64,000 nucleotides of DNA from Bacillus ndiopicus (GTDB lineage: Bacteria; Bacillota; Bacilli; Bacillales_A; Planococcaceae): assembly GCF_000612805.1 (NCBI RefSeq), contig NZ_HG964408.1, positions 208,231 through 272,230 on the forward strand, written 5' to 3'. Shown here in pieces: positions 8,423-17,066 of this stretch (positions within the stretch are counted from its first letter, which is position 1; each line of letters begins with the position of its first letter). Both the position numbers and the translations under genes were made by a program. The notes beneath the pieces are model-generated. The model was given only the letters and a program-made list of their open reading frames with translations. It was not told the origin of the DNA and searched no databases.

Positions 8423-8438
8423 TAAGCAAAGGCGCTTA
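8423..8438 (+). promoter_or_regulatory. ANTAR-type antiterminator hairpin before eutH
   Basis: TAAGC (8423-8427) and GCTTA (8434-8438) enclose the hexaloop AAAGGC, which has A at position 1 and G at position 4, the loop rule known for EutV/ANTAR binding hairpins. It shares bases 8431-8438 with the 5' arm of the terminator, so the two structures exclude each other, as in known EutV control. Normally two such hairpins occur; I found no convincing first one upstream. Confidence 0.65.
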
Positions 8439-8470
8439 AAGAAAAGTATTTTCTTTAATGCGCCTTTTTT
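8431..8470 (+). terminator. Intrinsic terminator between eutV and eutH
   Basis: The arms are 8431-8445 and 8449-8464, 15 bp with one bulged T, a 3-nt loop and six T. It should stop transcripts after eutWV unless the ANTAR hairpin forms. Confidence 0.9.
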
Positions 8471-8504
8471 ATATAGATAAAATAATAAAGGGGTGTATAA
8501 GTCT

Positions 8505-9737
8505 ATGGAAATGATAGGAACGGTTATCGTTTATATTATTATGATTTGTGCAGTTTTAGGAGCAATCGGTGCAATCCGAGATGCTGAGTATGGGATAGGG
8601 AAAGAGTTCATGAATGGTATACATACAGTAGGTCATATTTTCGTGCCTGCAGCAGGTATTATGGCATCCATTCCATATTTAACTTGGTTTATTAGTAATT
8701 TTATTAGCCCGATATTTGAAATGATTGGTGCGGACCCAGCAATTGCTGCAACGACAATCTTAGCCTCTGATATGGGTGGTTATCAGTTAGCAAATGCATT
8801 AAAAACATCATATGAAGGTTGGGTAATGGCATTAGTTGTCGGCTTTATGTCAGGAGCAACAATCGTGTTCTCTATTCCAATGGGACTTGCCATGTTAGAC
8901 AAACGCGATCATAAATATATGGCATTAGGTATCATGGCTGGGGTTTTAACAATTCCGATTGGTGCATTTATTTCTTCAATTATGATTGTGACATTTAATA
9001 CGGAAGTTCGTGAAGTTATTAGTACGACAGAGGCGCCTGCATATGTCTTTGCAATTTCTGTTTTACAAATTTTAATTAATCTATTACCGCTATTTATTTT
9101 TGTTATTTTAATTGCGTTAGGCTTAAAGCTTGTACCGAATGCGATGATTACAGGATTTATGTTATTCGGACGCATCATGGATGCAGGTATTAAATTAGTT
9201 CTTGTATTCTCAATTGTCGAAATTTTCACGGGTCTTTTCTCAACAATTTTTGGCGCATGGGGCTTTGACCCAATTATGGCGGATGAAGCTGACCAATTCC
9301 GAGCATTAGAAACAGCTGGTTATATCGGTATTATGTTAGCCGGTGCCTTCCCGATGGTATATTTGATTCGTAAGTATGCAGCAAAGCCTCTAGAGTTGGT
9401 TGGTGGGAAATTAGGTTTATCATCAGCAGGAAGCGCAGGTCTTTTAGCGACAGTAGCCAATATTTTAGCGATGTTTACACTTGTGCGTGATATGCCACCA
9501 AAAGATAAAGTAATCAATATCGCATTTGGCGTTTGTGCAGCCTTCTTATTAGGTGACCATTTATCGTTTACGGCGAACTTCCAACCGACAATTATTTTAC
9601 CAGTAATCGTTGGTAAGCTATTAGCTGGTATTATCGCTATTTTCCTAGCATACAAACTATCAGTACCAACTGCTTTAAGATTAGAGCAGGAAGACCGTAA
9701 AGCTGGTATCATTAAAGAAAAAGAATACTTATCTTAA
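8505..9737 (+). CDS. eutH: Ethanolamine transporter EutH
   Basis: A 410-residue polytopic inner-membrane protein with about ten hydrophobic segments throughout its length. The family signatures are the conserved DMGGYQLA near 85 (compare DMGGFFLA in enteric EutH) and LLGDHLSFTANFQP near 345. It moves ethanolamine into the cell. ATG 8505 has AAGGGGTG upstream at a normal distance; a GTG at 8493 lies inside that site and is rejected. It is the first gene after the regulated terminator and heads the structural operon. Confidence 0.92.
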   Translation: MEMIGTVIVYIIMICAVLGAIGAIRDAEYGIGKEFMNGIHTVGHIFVPAAGIMASIPYLTWFISNFISPIFEMIGADPAIAATTILASDMGGYQLANALKTSYEGWVMALVVGFMSGATIVFSIPMGLAMLDKRDHKYMALGIMAGVLTIPIGAFISSIMIVTFNTEVREVISTTEAPAYVFAISVLQILINLLPLFIFVILIALGLKLVPNAMITGFMLFGRIMDAGIKLVLVFSIVEIFTGLFSTIFGAWGFDPIMADEADQFRALETAGYIGIMLAGAFPMVYLIRKYAAKPLELVGGKLGLSSAGSAGLLATVANILAMFTLVRDMPPKDKVINIAFGVCAAFLLGDHLSFTANFQPTIILPVIVGKLLAGIIAIFLAYKLSVPTALRLEQEDRKAGIIKEKEYLS

Positions 9738-9743
9738 TTTGAT

Positions 9744-9828
9744 AGTTTCCCTAACTCTTGGTTGGGAAATTAAACTCACATAAAATCAGGTAGTTATCAT
9801 GCTTAAGCCGTGATTGACTAAATGTAAA
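9744..9828 (+). other. Two imperfect hairpins in the eutH-eutS spacer
   Basis: TTTCCC...GGGAAA (about 9746-9770) forms a hairpin with an inner AAC/GTT pairing, and TAGTTATCATG...CGTGATTGACTA (about 9791-9820) forms a second one with one bulge and G-U pairs. Neither has a T-run or an ANTAR-type loop. They may act in RNA processing or stability within the operon. Confidence 0.35.
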
Positions 9829-9848
9829 AATAGTTAGGAGTGAATGGT

Positions 9849-10190
9849 GTGAGCGAGGAGAAAAAACGATTTATACAGGAATTTGTTCCTGGAAAACAGT
9901 TAACATTAAGTCATTTAATTGCGAACCCAGATCCTGATATGTTTCAAAAACTGGGCATACAGGAAGCTGGAGCTTTGGGGATTATGACTTGTACACCAAG
10001 TGAAACAGTTATTATTGCAGGAGATTTGGCAACGAAATCTGCGAATGTACGTCTAGGTTTCCTAGATCGTTTTACAGGTAGTCTTGTCATTGTTGGAAGC
10101 GTGTCAGAAGTTGAAATGGCGATGATTGAAATCAATCGATTTTTATCTGAAAAATTAGGCTACACACCATCACAAATAACGAAATCATAG
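9849..10190 (+). CDS. eutS: Ethanolamine microcompartment shell protein EutS
   Basis: A 113-residue BMC-domain shell protein of the EutS/PduU type. The start region KKRFIQEFVPGKQLTL aligns with the enteric EutS start, and GALGIMTCTPSETVIIAGDL and GFLDRFTGSLVI follow as expected. This class is circularly permuted relative to the canonical BMC domain and forms bent hexamers. GTG 9849 is 8 bases from TTAGGAG; GTG 9840 overlaps that site and is less likely. Confidence 0.93.
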   Translation: MSEEKKRFIQEFVPGKQLTLSHLIANPDPDMFQKLGIQEAGALGIMTCTPSETVIIAGDLATKSANVRLGFLDRFTGSLVIVGSVSEVEMAMIEINRFLSEKLGYTPSQITKS

Positions 10191-10200
10191 GAGTGCCAAT

Positions 10201-10701
10201 ATGAAAAATCGCGTAATGATCATAGGTGGCGTTCAGGCTGGAAAATCGACGTTGATGAATGCTTTATTAGGTAAGAACAGCTCAGCAAATAAAACACAAG
10301 CGCTCGTCTATGAGGATTGGATTGTAGATACGCCAGGGGAATATATTGAAAACCCGATGTATTACAGAAACATTATGGCAACATCGTTGGAAGTAACGCA
10401 TGTCATCTATTTACAGGATGCGACATCTGCCAGAAGTGTATTTCCACCCCAATTTAGCTTAGGTATTCCTAAAATACAAATTGGTGTCATTACAAAAATT
10501 GACCATCCACAGGCTGATGTTGAACGAGCAGCAAGCTTATTAAAAAATGTGATGATGCGTGGGCCTATTGTGAAAACATCAGCGCTTGAAAAACGTGGGA
10601 CGGAATTCATAGCACCGCTCATTGAATTAAACGATATAGCCGCAATTAAACAATTTGTTTTAGAAAGTGCAAGTCCTTATCTCGAATATTGCGAGCCATG
10701 A
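10201..10701 (+). CDS. eutP: Ethanolamine utilisation protein EutP (P-loop NTPase)
   Basis: A 166-residue Ras-like P-loop protein. P-loop GGVQAGKST is near residue 10, the switch II-type DTPGEY is near 37, and the TKID nucleotide-specificity motif is near 100. In other bacteria EutP/PduV proteins associate with the shell, and acetate kinase activity has been reported for some EutP. ATG 10201 follows AGGAGTGCCAAT, only 10 bases after eutS. An acetate kinase role would fit the PduL enzymes downstream, but that is inference. Confidence 0.9.
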   Translation: MKNRVMIIGGVQAGKSTLMNALLGKNSSANKTQALVYEDWIVDTPGEYIENPMYYRNIMATSLEVTHVIYLQDATSARSVFPPQFSLGIPKIQIGVITKIDHPQADVERAASLLKNVMMRGPIVKTSALEKRGTEFIAPLIELNDIAAIKQFVLESASPYLEYCEP

Positions 10702-10718
10702 ATGGAGGGAAGGGTGCA

Positions 10719-12143
10719 TTGACAACTGAAGAAATTTTGAGTGCAGGAATCGATATTGGTACGAGTACAACAAAAATGGTTGTTAGCCGCTTCTTATTAC
10801 GCAACGTAGCAGGCTTAACCCATGTACCACGTATTGAAATTATTGAGAAAAAATTAGTACATCAAAGTCCAATTATTAAAACACCCTTTAAAAGCAAAGA
10901 TGTTATTGATATGGAAAAGATTGAGCAATTTATTTTTGAACAATATCAATTAGCAAATATTTTGCCAGAAAACATTTCTACTGGCGCAATTATTATTACA
11001 GGTGAATCTGCGACAAAGCACAATGCAAGCGAAGTAGTACATACTATTTCAAACAGCGCAGGGAATTTCCTAGTAGCTACTGCTGGACCTGATTTAGAAG
11101 GCATTATTGCTGCAAAGGGCTCTGGCACTGTCCAGCAATCAAAGCAAACGGGGAAAGTAATAGCCAATATCGATATTGGAGGAGGCACAGCAAATATTGC
11201 AGTCGTGCAATTTGGCGAAATAATAGGCACTTGTACGCTGCATATTGGTGGACGATTAATTGAGTTCCAAAACGGTGTCATCCACTCCATATCACCACCA
11301 CTGGAACGCTTAATGCAACGCTGGGACAACCCTTTAAAAATTGGTGATGCGGCTAATGACCCACGCATTGCAAAATGTATAGAGGAAATGGTGACGCTGC
11401 TTGCGAATGTACTGAGCGGTCAATTACAGGATGAGTATCACCCATTACTATTAGGGCACTTGCCGAATTGGTTTAAGCAAGTAGACGCTGTCGTTTTCTC
11501 TGGTGGTGTAGCAGCTTGTATTTACGAGGACAACTGCTCAATGCGCCAATATGATGATATCGGTGAAAGGCTGGCGAAAGCACTGCAACAGCATGATGCG
11601 CTACAATCGTTTTTATGGATAAAACCAGAAGAAACTGCGCGAGCTACTGTTACAGGAGCCGGTACACAAACAACCGATATTAGCGGTGCAACAATTCAAG
11701 TAGACGCACAAGCTTTACCGTTGAAAAATGTTCCTGTTTTTCAATGCAATATGAATGCTTCAATGGCAGATGTTCATCGCATTGTTGCAAATGCAGTTGC
11801 ACAGGCCAACACATTATTTTCAGTGCAAGAAAATCCTGTACCCTTTGCTCTGTATTTTAGTCAGCTACCATACTTAAGCTTTCAAGATGTACATGAGCTA
11901 TGCCAAGTTATTTTGCAGCAGTTCACCTTGAATAGTAGAAGTAACATACCGATTATATTAATTATTCAATCGGATTATGCCAAGGTAATTGGGCAAACAA
12001 TTCAATCCATCAACAATGAAATTCAAATTATTTGCATTGATCAAATTAAGGTAGAAACAGGTGATTATATCGACATAGGGGAAGTACTTCCGTCCGGAGT
12101 AGTACCCGTTGTTGTAAAAACACTTGCATTCCACTCACAGTAA
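10719..12143 (+). CDS. eutA: Ethanolamine ammonia-lyase reactivating factor EutA
   Basis: A 474-residue ASKHA-fold chaperone that exchanges damaged cobalamin in EutBC at the cost of ATP. The amino-terminal phosphate-1 motif SAGIDIGTSTTKM and the later NIDIGGGTANIAV near 155 mark the two lobes, and VVFSGGVAACIY near 265 is the adenosine motif. TTG 10719 is chosen because GGAGGGAAGGG lies just upstream and the family starts a few residues before GIDIG. An ATG at 10698 overlaps the eutP stop as ATGA but lacks a Shine-Dalgarno sequence. Confidence 0.92.
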   Translation: MTTEEILSAGIDIGTSTTKMVVSRFLLRNVAGLTHVPRIEIIEKKLVHQSPIIKTPFKSKDVIDMEKIEQFIFEQYQLANILPENISTGAIIITGESATKHNASEVVHTISNSAGNFLVATAGPDLEGIIAAKGSGTVQQSKQTGKVIANIDIGGGTANIAVVQFGEIIGTCTLHIGGRLIEFQNGVIHSISPPLERLMQRWDNPLKIGDAANDPRIAKCIEEMVTLLANVLSGQLQDEYHPLLLGHLPNWFKQVDAVVFSGGVAACIYEDNCSMRQYDDIGERLAKALQQHDALQSFLWIKPEETARATVTGAGTQTTDISGATIQVDAQALPLKNVPVFQCNMNASMADVHRIVANAVAQANTLFSVQENPVPFALYFSQLPYLSFQDVHELCQVILQQFTLNSRSNIPIILIIQSDYAKVIGQTIQSINNEIQIICIDQIKVETGDYIDIGEVLPSGVVPVVVKTLAFHSQ

Positions 12144-12155
12144 AGGAGGATGAAC

Positions 12156-13517
12156 GTGAATTTATCAGTTATATTGGGTGGAGAAAAATATAATTTTAAA
12201 TCGCTTAAAGATGTCATGGCGAAAGCGAATGAAGAAAAATCAGGCGATCGCCTTGCAGGAATTGCTGCTGAAACAGTGCAGGAGCGCATTGCAGCAAAGG
12301 CTGTATTAAGCGAATTATTAGTAAAGGATATTCGCGAAAACCCACTTATTCCAGAAGATGATGAAGTATCTCGCATCATCGAGCAAGATGTCAACGAACA
12401 AATTTACGGAGAAATTAAAAATTGGAGTATCGAAGAACTACGTGAATACATTTTGTCAAATAGTACAGGTGACCGAGAGCTTAAGCGACTTAGCAAAGGT
12501 ATGAACTCCGAAATTATCGCAGCTGTCACAAAGCTAATGTCAAATTTAGATCTTGTGCATGCAGCGAATAAAGTTGAAGTTTTATCAACATGTAATATTA
12601 CAATCGGACAAAAAGGAACATTATCTTCACGACTACAGCCGAACCATCCAACCGATAATATTGATGGGATTATCGCTTCATTAAAAGAAGGCTTGTCTTA
12701 TGGAATTGGTGATGCAGTTATCGGGATCAATCCAGTAGATGATTCAGTTGAAAGCGTGAAAAGGGTGTTACATGCAACTAAAAACTTTATTAATGAATGG
12801 AATATTCCAACGCAAAACTGTGTACTAGCACATATTACGACACAAATGAAGGCAATTCAGCAAGGTGCGCCAGCAGATATGATTTTCCAAAGTATCGCAG
12901 GAACTGAAATTGCGAACCGTTCATTCGGTATTTCGGCTGATTTAATCCGTGAAGCTGAAGAGTTAATTAAAAAACAGGGCACAGGCACTGGTCCAAATTT
13001 ATTTTACTTTGAAACAGGGCAAGGCTCTGAGCTATCAGCGGAAGCGCATTACGGTGTTGACCAGCTAACGCTTGAATCACGTAACTACGGCTTTGCAAGA
13101 CATTTTAATCCATACATCGTTAATACCGTTGTAGGATTTATCGGTCCAGAGTATTTATACAATAATAAGCAAGTAATTCGCGCTGGTCTTGAAGATCATT
13201 TTATGGGTAAAATGCACTGCCTTCCTATGGGGGTAGATATTTGCTATACGAACCATATTAAAGCGGATCAAAATGATATCGAAGATTTAGGTGTGCTGTT
13301 AACTGCTGCTGGCGTAAACTTCATTATCGCTGCTCCAATGGGAGACGATGTCATGCTGAATTATCAATCTATGAGCTATCATGATGTAGCGACATTGCTG
13401 CAAACTTTAGGAAAAACACCAGCACCAGCCTATTTAGCTTGGCTAGAAAAAATGGGCATTTATGAAAACGGTCGTCTTTCTTCGAGAGCAGGCGATTTAT
13501 CGCTGTTTGAAAGGTAG
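12156..13517 (+). CDS. eutB: Ethanolamine ammonia-lyase large subunit
   Basis: A 453-residue TIM-barrel subunit of the B12-dependent lyase that makes acetaldehyde and ammonia from ethanolamine. Segments VNEQIYGEIKNWSIEELREY near 85, LSSRLQPNHPTDNIDG near 155, FYFETGQGSELSAEAHYG near 285 and HCLPMGVDICYTNH near 355 match the family. GTG 12156 is 5 bases after AAAGGAGG; ATG 12150 would sit directly on that site. The stop is immediately followed by the eutC ribosome binding site, as expected for subunits of one enzyme. Confidence 0.97.
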   Translation: MNLSVILGGEKYNFKSLKDVMAKANEEKSGDRLAGIAAETVQERIAAKAVLSELLVKDIRENPLIPEDDEVSRIIEQDVNEQIYGEIKNWSIEELREYILSNSTGDRELKRLSKGMNSEIIAAVTKLMSNLDLVHAANKVEVLSTCNITIGQKGTLSSRLQPNHPTDNIDGIIASLKEGLSYGIGDAVIGINPVDDSVESVKRVLHATKNFINEWNIPTQNCVLAHITTQMKAIQQGAPADMIFQSIAGTEIANRSFGISADLIREAEELIKKQGTGTGPNLFYFETGQGSELSAEAHYGVDQLTLESRNYGFARHFNPYIVNTVVGFIGPEYLYNNKQVIRAGLEDHFMGKMHCLPMGVDICYTNHIKADQNDIEDLGVLLTAAGVNFIIAAPMGDDVMLNYQSMSYHDVATLLQTLGKTPAPAYLAWLEKMGIYENGRLSSRAGDLSLFER

Positions 13518-13526
13518 GTGGATCAC

Positions 13527-14495
13527 TTGAATGAAGAATTAGTAGCCAAAATTACGCAATTAGTTATGGAAAAAATGAATGGCAATACAGAGCCGCAACA
13601 AGTAGCTGAGGTGCAACAAAACAATAGCACATTGAAAATTCTTGAAACGCCAGAAACATCACCAACTGACGGATCCAACACTTTAATAAAGCTGTATAAC
13701 AATGCTCCGTCAAGAGAGCCAATCAATTATGATGCGCCAGCTTATACAAATACTCAGGCAAAGCCCTTCCAATTTGAAGTGGATAGCCCTTCAGAAAGTG
13801 TACAAGCAGCACGTAAAAATACACCAGCAAGAATCGGTGTTGGCAGAGCTGGAACAAGACCTAAAACAAAAACATGGTTAAAATTCCGACTGGATCATGC
13901 AGCGGCAGTTGATGCTGTTTATGGTGAAGTATCTGAAGAGCTGTTACAAAAATTAAATGTTGCAACAGTAACTACTAGAGTAACAGATAAAGAAGAATAT
14001 ATAACACGACCAGATTTAGGGCGTCGATTATCAGATGAATCAAAGGAATTTATTCAAGCGAATTGTAAAAGCAATCCGCAAGTGCAAATTATTATTTCTA
14101 ACGGCTTAAGCGCAAGCGCTATCGAAGAAAACATTATGGATGTTTATTTATCATTACAGCAAAGCTTAAGTAATCTGAATATCGAAATCGGTACAACGTT
14201 CTATATTGATAAAGGGCGTGTTGCACTAATGGACGAAATTGGTGAAATCCTACAGCCTGAAGTAATTGTTTACTTAATTGGAGAGCGCCCAGGGCTTGTT
14301 TCTGCTGAATCAATGAGTGCTTATTTATGCTACAAGCCACGAATTGGCACAGTAGAAGCAGAGCGTATGGTAATTTCTAATATCCATAAAGGCGGTATCC
14401 CACCATTAGAGGCAGGCGCTTATTTAGGAACAGTCGTACAAAGAATTTTACAACACAAGGCGAGCGGTGTTGCACTTGTGGAGAAAGAAAGCTAG
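13527..14495 (+). CDS. eutC: Ethanolamine ammonia-lyase small subunit
   Basis: A 322-residue B12-binding subunit. The amphipathic amino-terminal helix NEELVAKITQLVMEKMNG resembles an encapsulation tag. A low-complexity linker (about 20-105, rich in Thr, Gln and Asn) leads to the conserved domain with ARIGVGRAGTRPKTKTWLKF near 110, VIVYLIGERPGLVSAESMSA near 255 and RMVISNIHKGGIPPLEAGAY near 285. TTG 13527 is selected since AGGTGG lies 5 bases upstream; GTG 13518 overlaps the Shine-Dalgarno sequence. The linker is longer than in enteric EutC. Confidence 0.95.
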   Translation: MNEELVAKITQLVMEKMNGNTEPQQVAEVQQNNSTLKILETPETSPTDGSNTLIKLYNNAPSREPINYDAPAYTNTQAKPFQFEVDSPSESVQAARKNTPARIGVGRAGTRPKTKTWLKFRLDHAAAVDAVYGEVSEELLQKLNVATVTTRVTDKEEYITRPDLGRRLSDESKEFIQANCKSNPQVQIIISNGLSASAIEENIMDVYLSLQQSLSNLNIEIGTTFYIDKGRVALMDEIGEILQPEVIVYLIGERPGLVSAESMSAYLCYKPRIGTVEAERMVISNIHKGGIPPLEAGAYLGTVVQRILQHKASGVALVEKES

Positions 14496-14507
14496 GAGGG
14501 CAATAAC

Positions 14508-15158
14508 ATGAATCCTCAAAAAATAATGGCTGAAATTTTGGCAATGCAAATTATTCCGCGCGTGAATAATGAGCTTGCTGAACAGCTGTCATTAAAGCCA
14601 CATCATAATAGCTTAGGGCTAGTTACATTAACAATTGATGATGTGGGCTACGTGGCATTTGATGAAGCTACAAAAAAAGCGGATGTTGATGTTGTTTACG
14701 CGAAAAGCTTTTACGCAGGAGCAGCACATGCTTCTGGCCCATTATCTGGGGAAGTTATTGGCATTATTGCTGGTAGCTCACCTGATGAAGTGCGAAGCGG
14801 TCTAGAGGCAATTCAGCAAAAGGTGGAGTTCGACACTTATTTTGAAGCAATTCTTCAAAATGAAGGTCACGCACTATTTGCACATACTGTTGCAAGCTGT
14901 GGCACATATCTTGCTGAACAGGCTGGGGTTAAGGTTGGTACAGCACTTGCTTACTTAATTGCTCCACCTCTTGAAGCAGTTGTAGGGCTTGATGCAGCTT
15001 TAAAGGCAGCAGATGTCGAGCTAAAAGTATTCTATGGCCCTCCATCTGAAACGAACTTTGGAGGCGGGCTATTAAGTGGCTCACAATCATCCTGTCAAGC
15101 AGCTGCGGATGCATTCAGAGAAGCAATCGCCAACTTGGCAAGAAATCCAATAAGCTAG
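14508..15158 (+). CDS. eutL: Ethanolamine microcompartment shell protein EutL
   Basis: A 216-residue tandem-BMC (trimeric) shell protein. The hallmark KSFYAGAAHASGPLSGEVIG near 65-85 and the second-domain LFAHTVASCGTYLA near 125 are clear. Such trimers carry a gated central pore thought to pass larger substrates or cofactors. ATG 14508 follows TAGGAGGGCAATAAC, 12 bases after eutC. Confidence 0.95.
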   Translation: MNPQKIMAEILAMQIIPRVNNELAEQLSLKPHHNSLGLVTLTIDDVGYVAFDEATKKADVDVVYAKSFYAGAAHASGPLSGEVIGIIAGSSPDEVRSGLEAIQQKVEFDTYFEAILQNEGHALFAHTVASCGTYLAEQAGVKVGTALAYLIAPPLEAVVGLDAALKAADVELKVFYGPPSETNFGGGLLSGSQSSCQAAADAFREAIANLARNPIS

Positions 15159-15174
15159 AAAGGAGGCGACGCAA

Positions 15175-16668
15175 GTGCCTACATTAGATAAAGATTTATT
15201 AGCAATACAGGAAATGCGTGATGCTGTTAAAAAAGCAAACGAAGCACAAGCAGCATATATGCAATTCTCGCAACAGCAAGTAGACCAAATCGTTAAAGCC
15301 GTAGCAGATGCAGCTTTTAAAGAAGCGGATCGACTTGCAAAAATGGCAGTAAAAGAGACAGGCATGGGCGTTCCTAACCATAAAAAAATAAAAAATGAAG
15401 TGGCTTCAAGAGACCTTTATGAAGACATTAAAGATTTAAAAACAGTAGGTATTGTTGGCTACGACCGAGCAGCAAAAGTGACTGAAATTGCAAGTCCATT
15501 TGGTGTTATCGCAGGTATTGTACCAACTACAAACCCTACATCAACTGCAATTTTTAAAGCAATGATTTCTTTAAAAACACGAAATGCTCTAGTATTAAGC
15601 CCGCACCCATATGCGGTAAAATGTACAGAGGAAGCTTTAAATGTTTGTCGAATTGCTGCTGAAAAAGCAGGCGCACCAGAAGGCTTATTACAATGCTTAA
15701 CAATGGCTTCTATGGACGCAACACAGCAATTACTGAAGCATCCACAAATTAATTTAATTTTAGCAACAGGTGGTGGTGCATTAGTAAAGGCTGCCTATAG
15801 CTCTGGTAAACCAGCATACGGCGTTGGTCCAGGGAATGTGCCAGCATATGTTGAAAAATCAGCTAATATCTCAAAGGCCGCACAGCATTTAGTACAAAGT
15901 AAATCATTTGATAACGGTACAATTTGTGCAACAGAGCAATCGATTATTGTGGACGAAGCCGTTTCTGAGAAGTTAATTGCTGAGTTGAAGAAAAACGGTG
16001 CCTATATTTTAACTGAGGAAGAAAAGCTAACAATGGAGAAGCTAATTTCCCCTGTACCAGGTAAAGTAAACCCGAAAATTGTTGGGAAATCGGCCGCCTG
16101 CTTAGCTGACTTAGTAGGTATTTCAGTGCCGGCTGGTACGAAGGTGCTTATTGGTTTAGAAACAAAAGTAGGTAAAGAAATTCCGTTCTCACTTGAAAAA
16201 TTATCGCCAATCTTTGCACTTTACACAGTAAAAGACAGTGTGGCGGCGAAGCAAGTGATGATTGATTTACTAAACATTGGTGGACGCGGGCATACATGCT
16301 CGATTCATACTGAAAATGCAGCATTAGCTGAGCAATTCGCAGTTGAGTTACCAGTATCACGTATTGTCATTAATACATTATCATCTATCGGAGCAGTTGG
16401 AGGAACGACTGGTTTAGCGCCATCCTTCACGCTTGGATGCGGCACATTTGGCGGCAATATTACGTCAGATAATGTGACGGCAAGACATTTAATCAATATT
16501 AAGCGTATGGCATATGGTACAAAAAATGTTTCAGTGCCAGAACCAGAGTATGAGCCGTTAGAGGCAATTGTTGAGAAGCAAGTTGCACAAGCTGGCGCAG
16601 TAGATACTGATATGGTGCAACAAATTGTTGATCAAGTATTAAAACAAATTACATTACAAAACAAATAA
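15175..16668 (+). CDS. eutE: Acetylating acetaldehyde dehydrogenase (EutE type) with carboxyl-terminal tag
   Basis: A 497-residue CoA-acylating aldehyde dehydrogenase that oxidises acetaldehyde to acetyl-CoA with NAD+. The catalytic Cys is in DNGTICATEQS near 251, and VPTTNPTSTAIFKAM near 118 and GVGPGNVPAYVE near 222 belong to the nucleotide and substrate pocket. Unlike enteric EutE, no tag helix precedes the catalytic domain. Instead the last 20 residues include an amphipathic helix, MVQQIVDQVLKQI, after a flexible stretch, which looks like a carboxyl-terminal encapsulation peptide. GTG 15175 follows AAAGGAGGCGACGCAA. Confidence 0.93.
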   Translation: MPTLDKDLLAIQEMRDAVKKANEAQAAYMQFSQQQVDQIVKAVADAAFKEADRLAKMAVKETGMGVPNHKKIKNEVASRDLYEDIKDLKTVGIVGYDRAAKVTEIASPFGVIAGIVPTTNPTSTAIFKAMISLKTRNALVLSPHPYAVKCTEEALNVCRIAAEKAGAPEGLLQCLTMASMDATQQLLKHPQINLILATGGGALVKAAYSSGKPAYGVGPGNVPAYVEKSANISKAAQHLVQSKSFDNGTICATEQSIIVDEAVSEKLIAELKKNGAYILTEEEKLTMEKLISPVPGKVNPKIVGKSAACLADLVGISVPAGTKVLIGLETKVGKEIPFSLEKLSPIFALYTVKDSVAAKQVMIDLLNIGGRGHTCSIHTENAALAEQFAVELPVSRIVINTLSSIGAVGGTTGLAPSFTLGCGTFGGNITSDNVTARHLINIKRMAYGTKNVSVPEPEYEPLEAIVEKQVAQAGAVDTDMVQQIVDQVLKQITLQNK

Positions 16669-16683
16669 TTGGAGGAATAACAA

Positions 16684-16971
16684 ATGAACAGAGAAGGTAC
16701 AGCTTTAGGAATGGTAGAAACAAAAGGTCTTGTAGGTGCAATTGAAGCAGCTGACGCAATGGTAAAGGCGGCAAGCGTTAATTTAGTAGGTAAAGTACAT
16801 GTTGGTGGCGGAATCGTAACAGTATTAGTACGCGGTGATGTAGGTGCTGTAAAGGCTGCTACAGATGCTGGTGCAGCTGCTGCAGAGCGCGTAGGTGAAT
16901 TATTATCAGTACACGTAATCCCACGTCCACATAACGAATTAGAATTAATCTTACCAAAGCTTGATGCATAA
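16684..16971 (+). CDS. eutM: Major hexameric shell protein EutM
   Basis: A 95-residue canonical BMC-domain protein. [19 protein letters not shown] at the start, the pore region [17 protein letters not shown] near 40-55 and [14 protein letters not shown] near 75-90 are typical of EutM/PduA. Hexamers tile the facets of the compartment. ATG 16684 follows TTGGAGGAATAACAA. A long hairpin follows it (16992-17032), which could set its mRNA level apart from the downstream genes. Confidence 0.96.
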   Translation: MNREGTALGMVETKGLVGAIEAADAMVKAASVNLVGKVHVGGGIVTVLVRGDVGAVKAATDAGAAAAERVGELLSVHVIPRPHNELELILPKLDA

Positions 16972-16991
16972 TTAATTCAACTAGACAACGT

Positions 16992-17032
16992 CACAAATTT
17001 TGTATCACTTACCGTGTGATACAAAATTTGTG
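16992..17032 (+). other. Perfect 17-bp hairpin between eutM and the first pduL
   Basis: CACAAATTTTGTATCAC (16992-17008) pairs completely with 17016-17032, with loop TTACCGT. It is followed by CGTCTTATT, not a T-run, so it is a poor terminator. Its position after the most abundantly needed shell protein fits an RNA 3'-end stabiliser or processing site; this is inference. Confidence 0.75.
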
Positions 17033-17066
17033 CGTCTTATTATAACTATAGATAGAGGTGGCTCGC

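Noticed and set aside
10698..10718. ATG 10698 as the eutA start, overlapping the eutP stop
   Set aside because: There is no Shine-Dalgarno sequence before it, while TTG 10719 has GGAGGGAAGGG and gives the usual family start.
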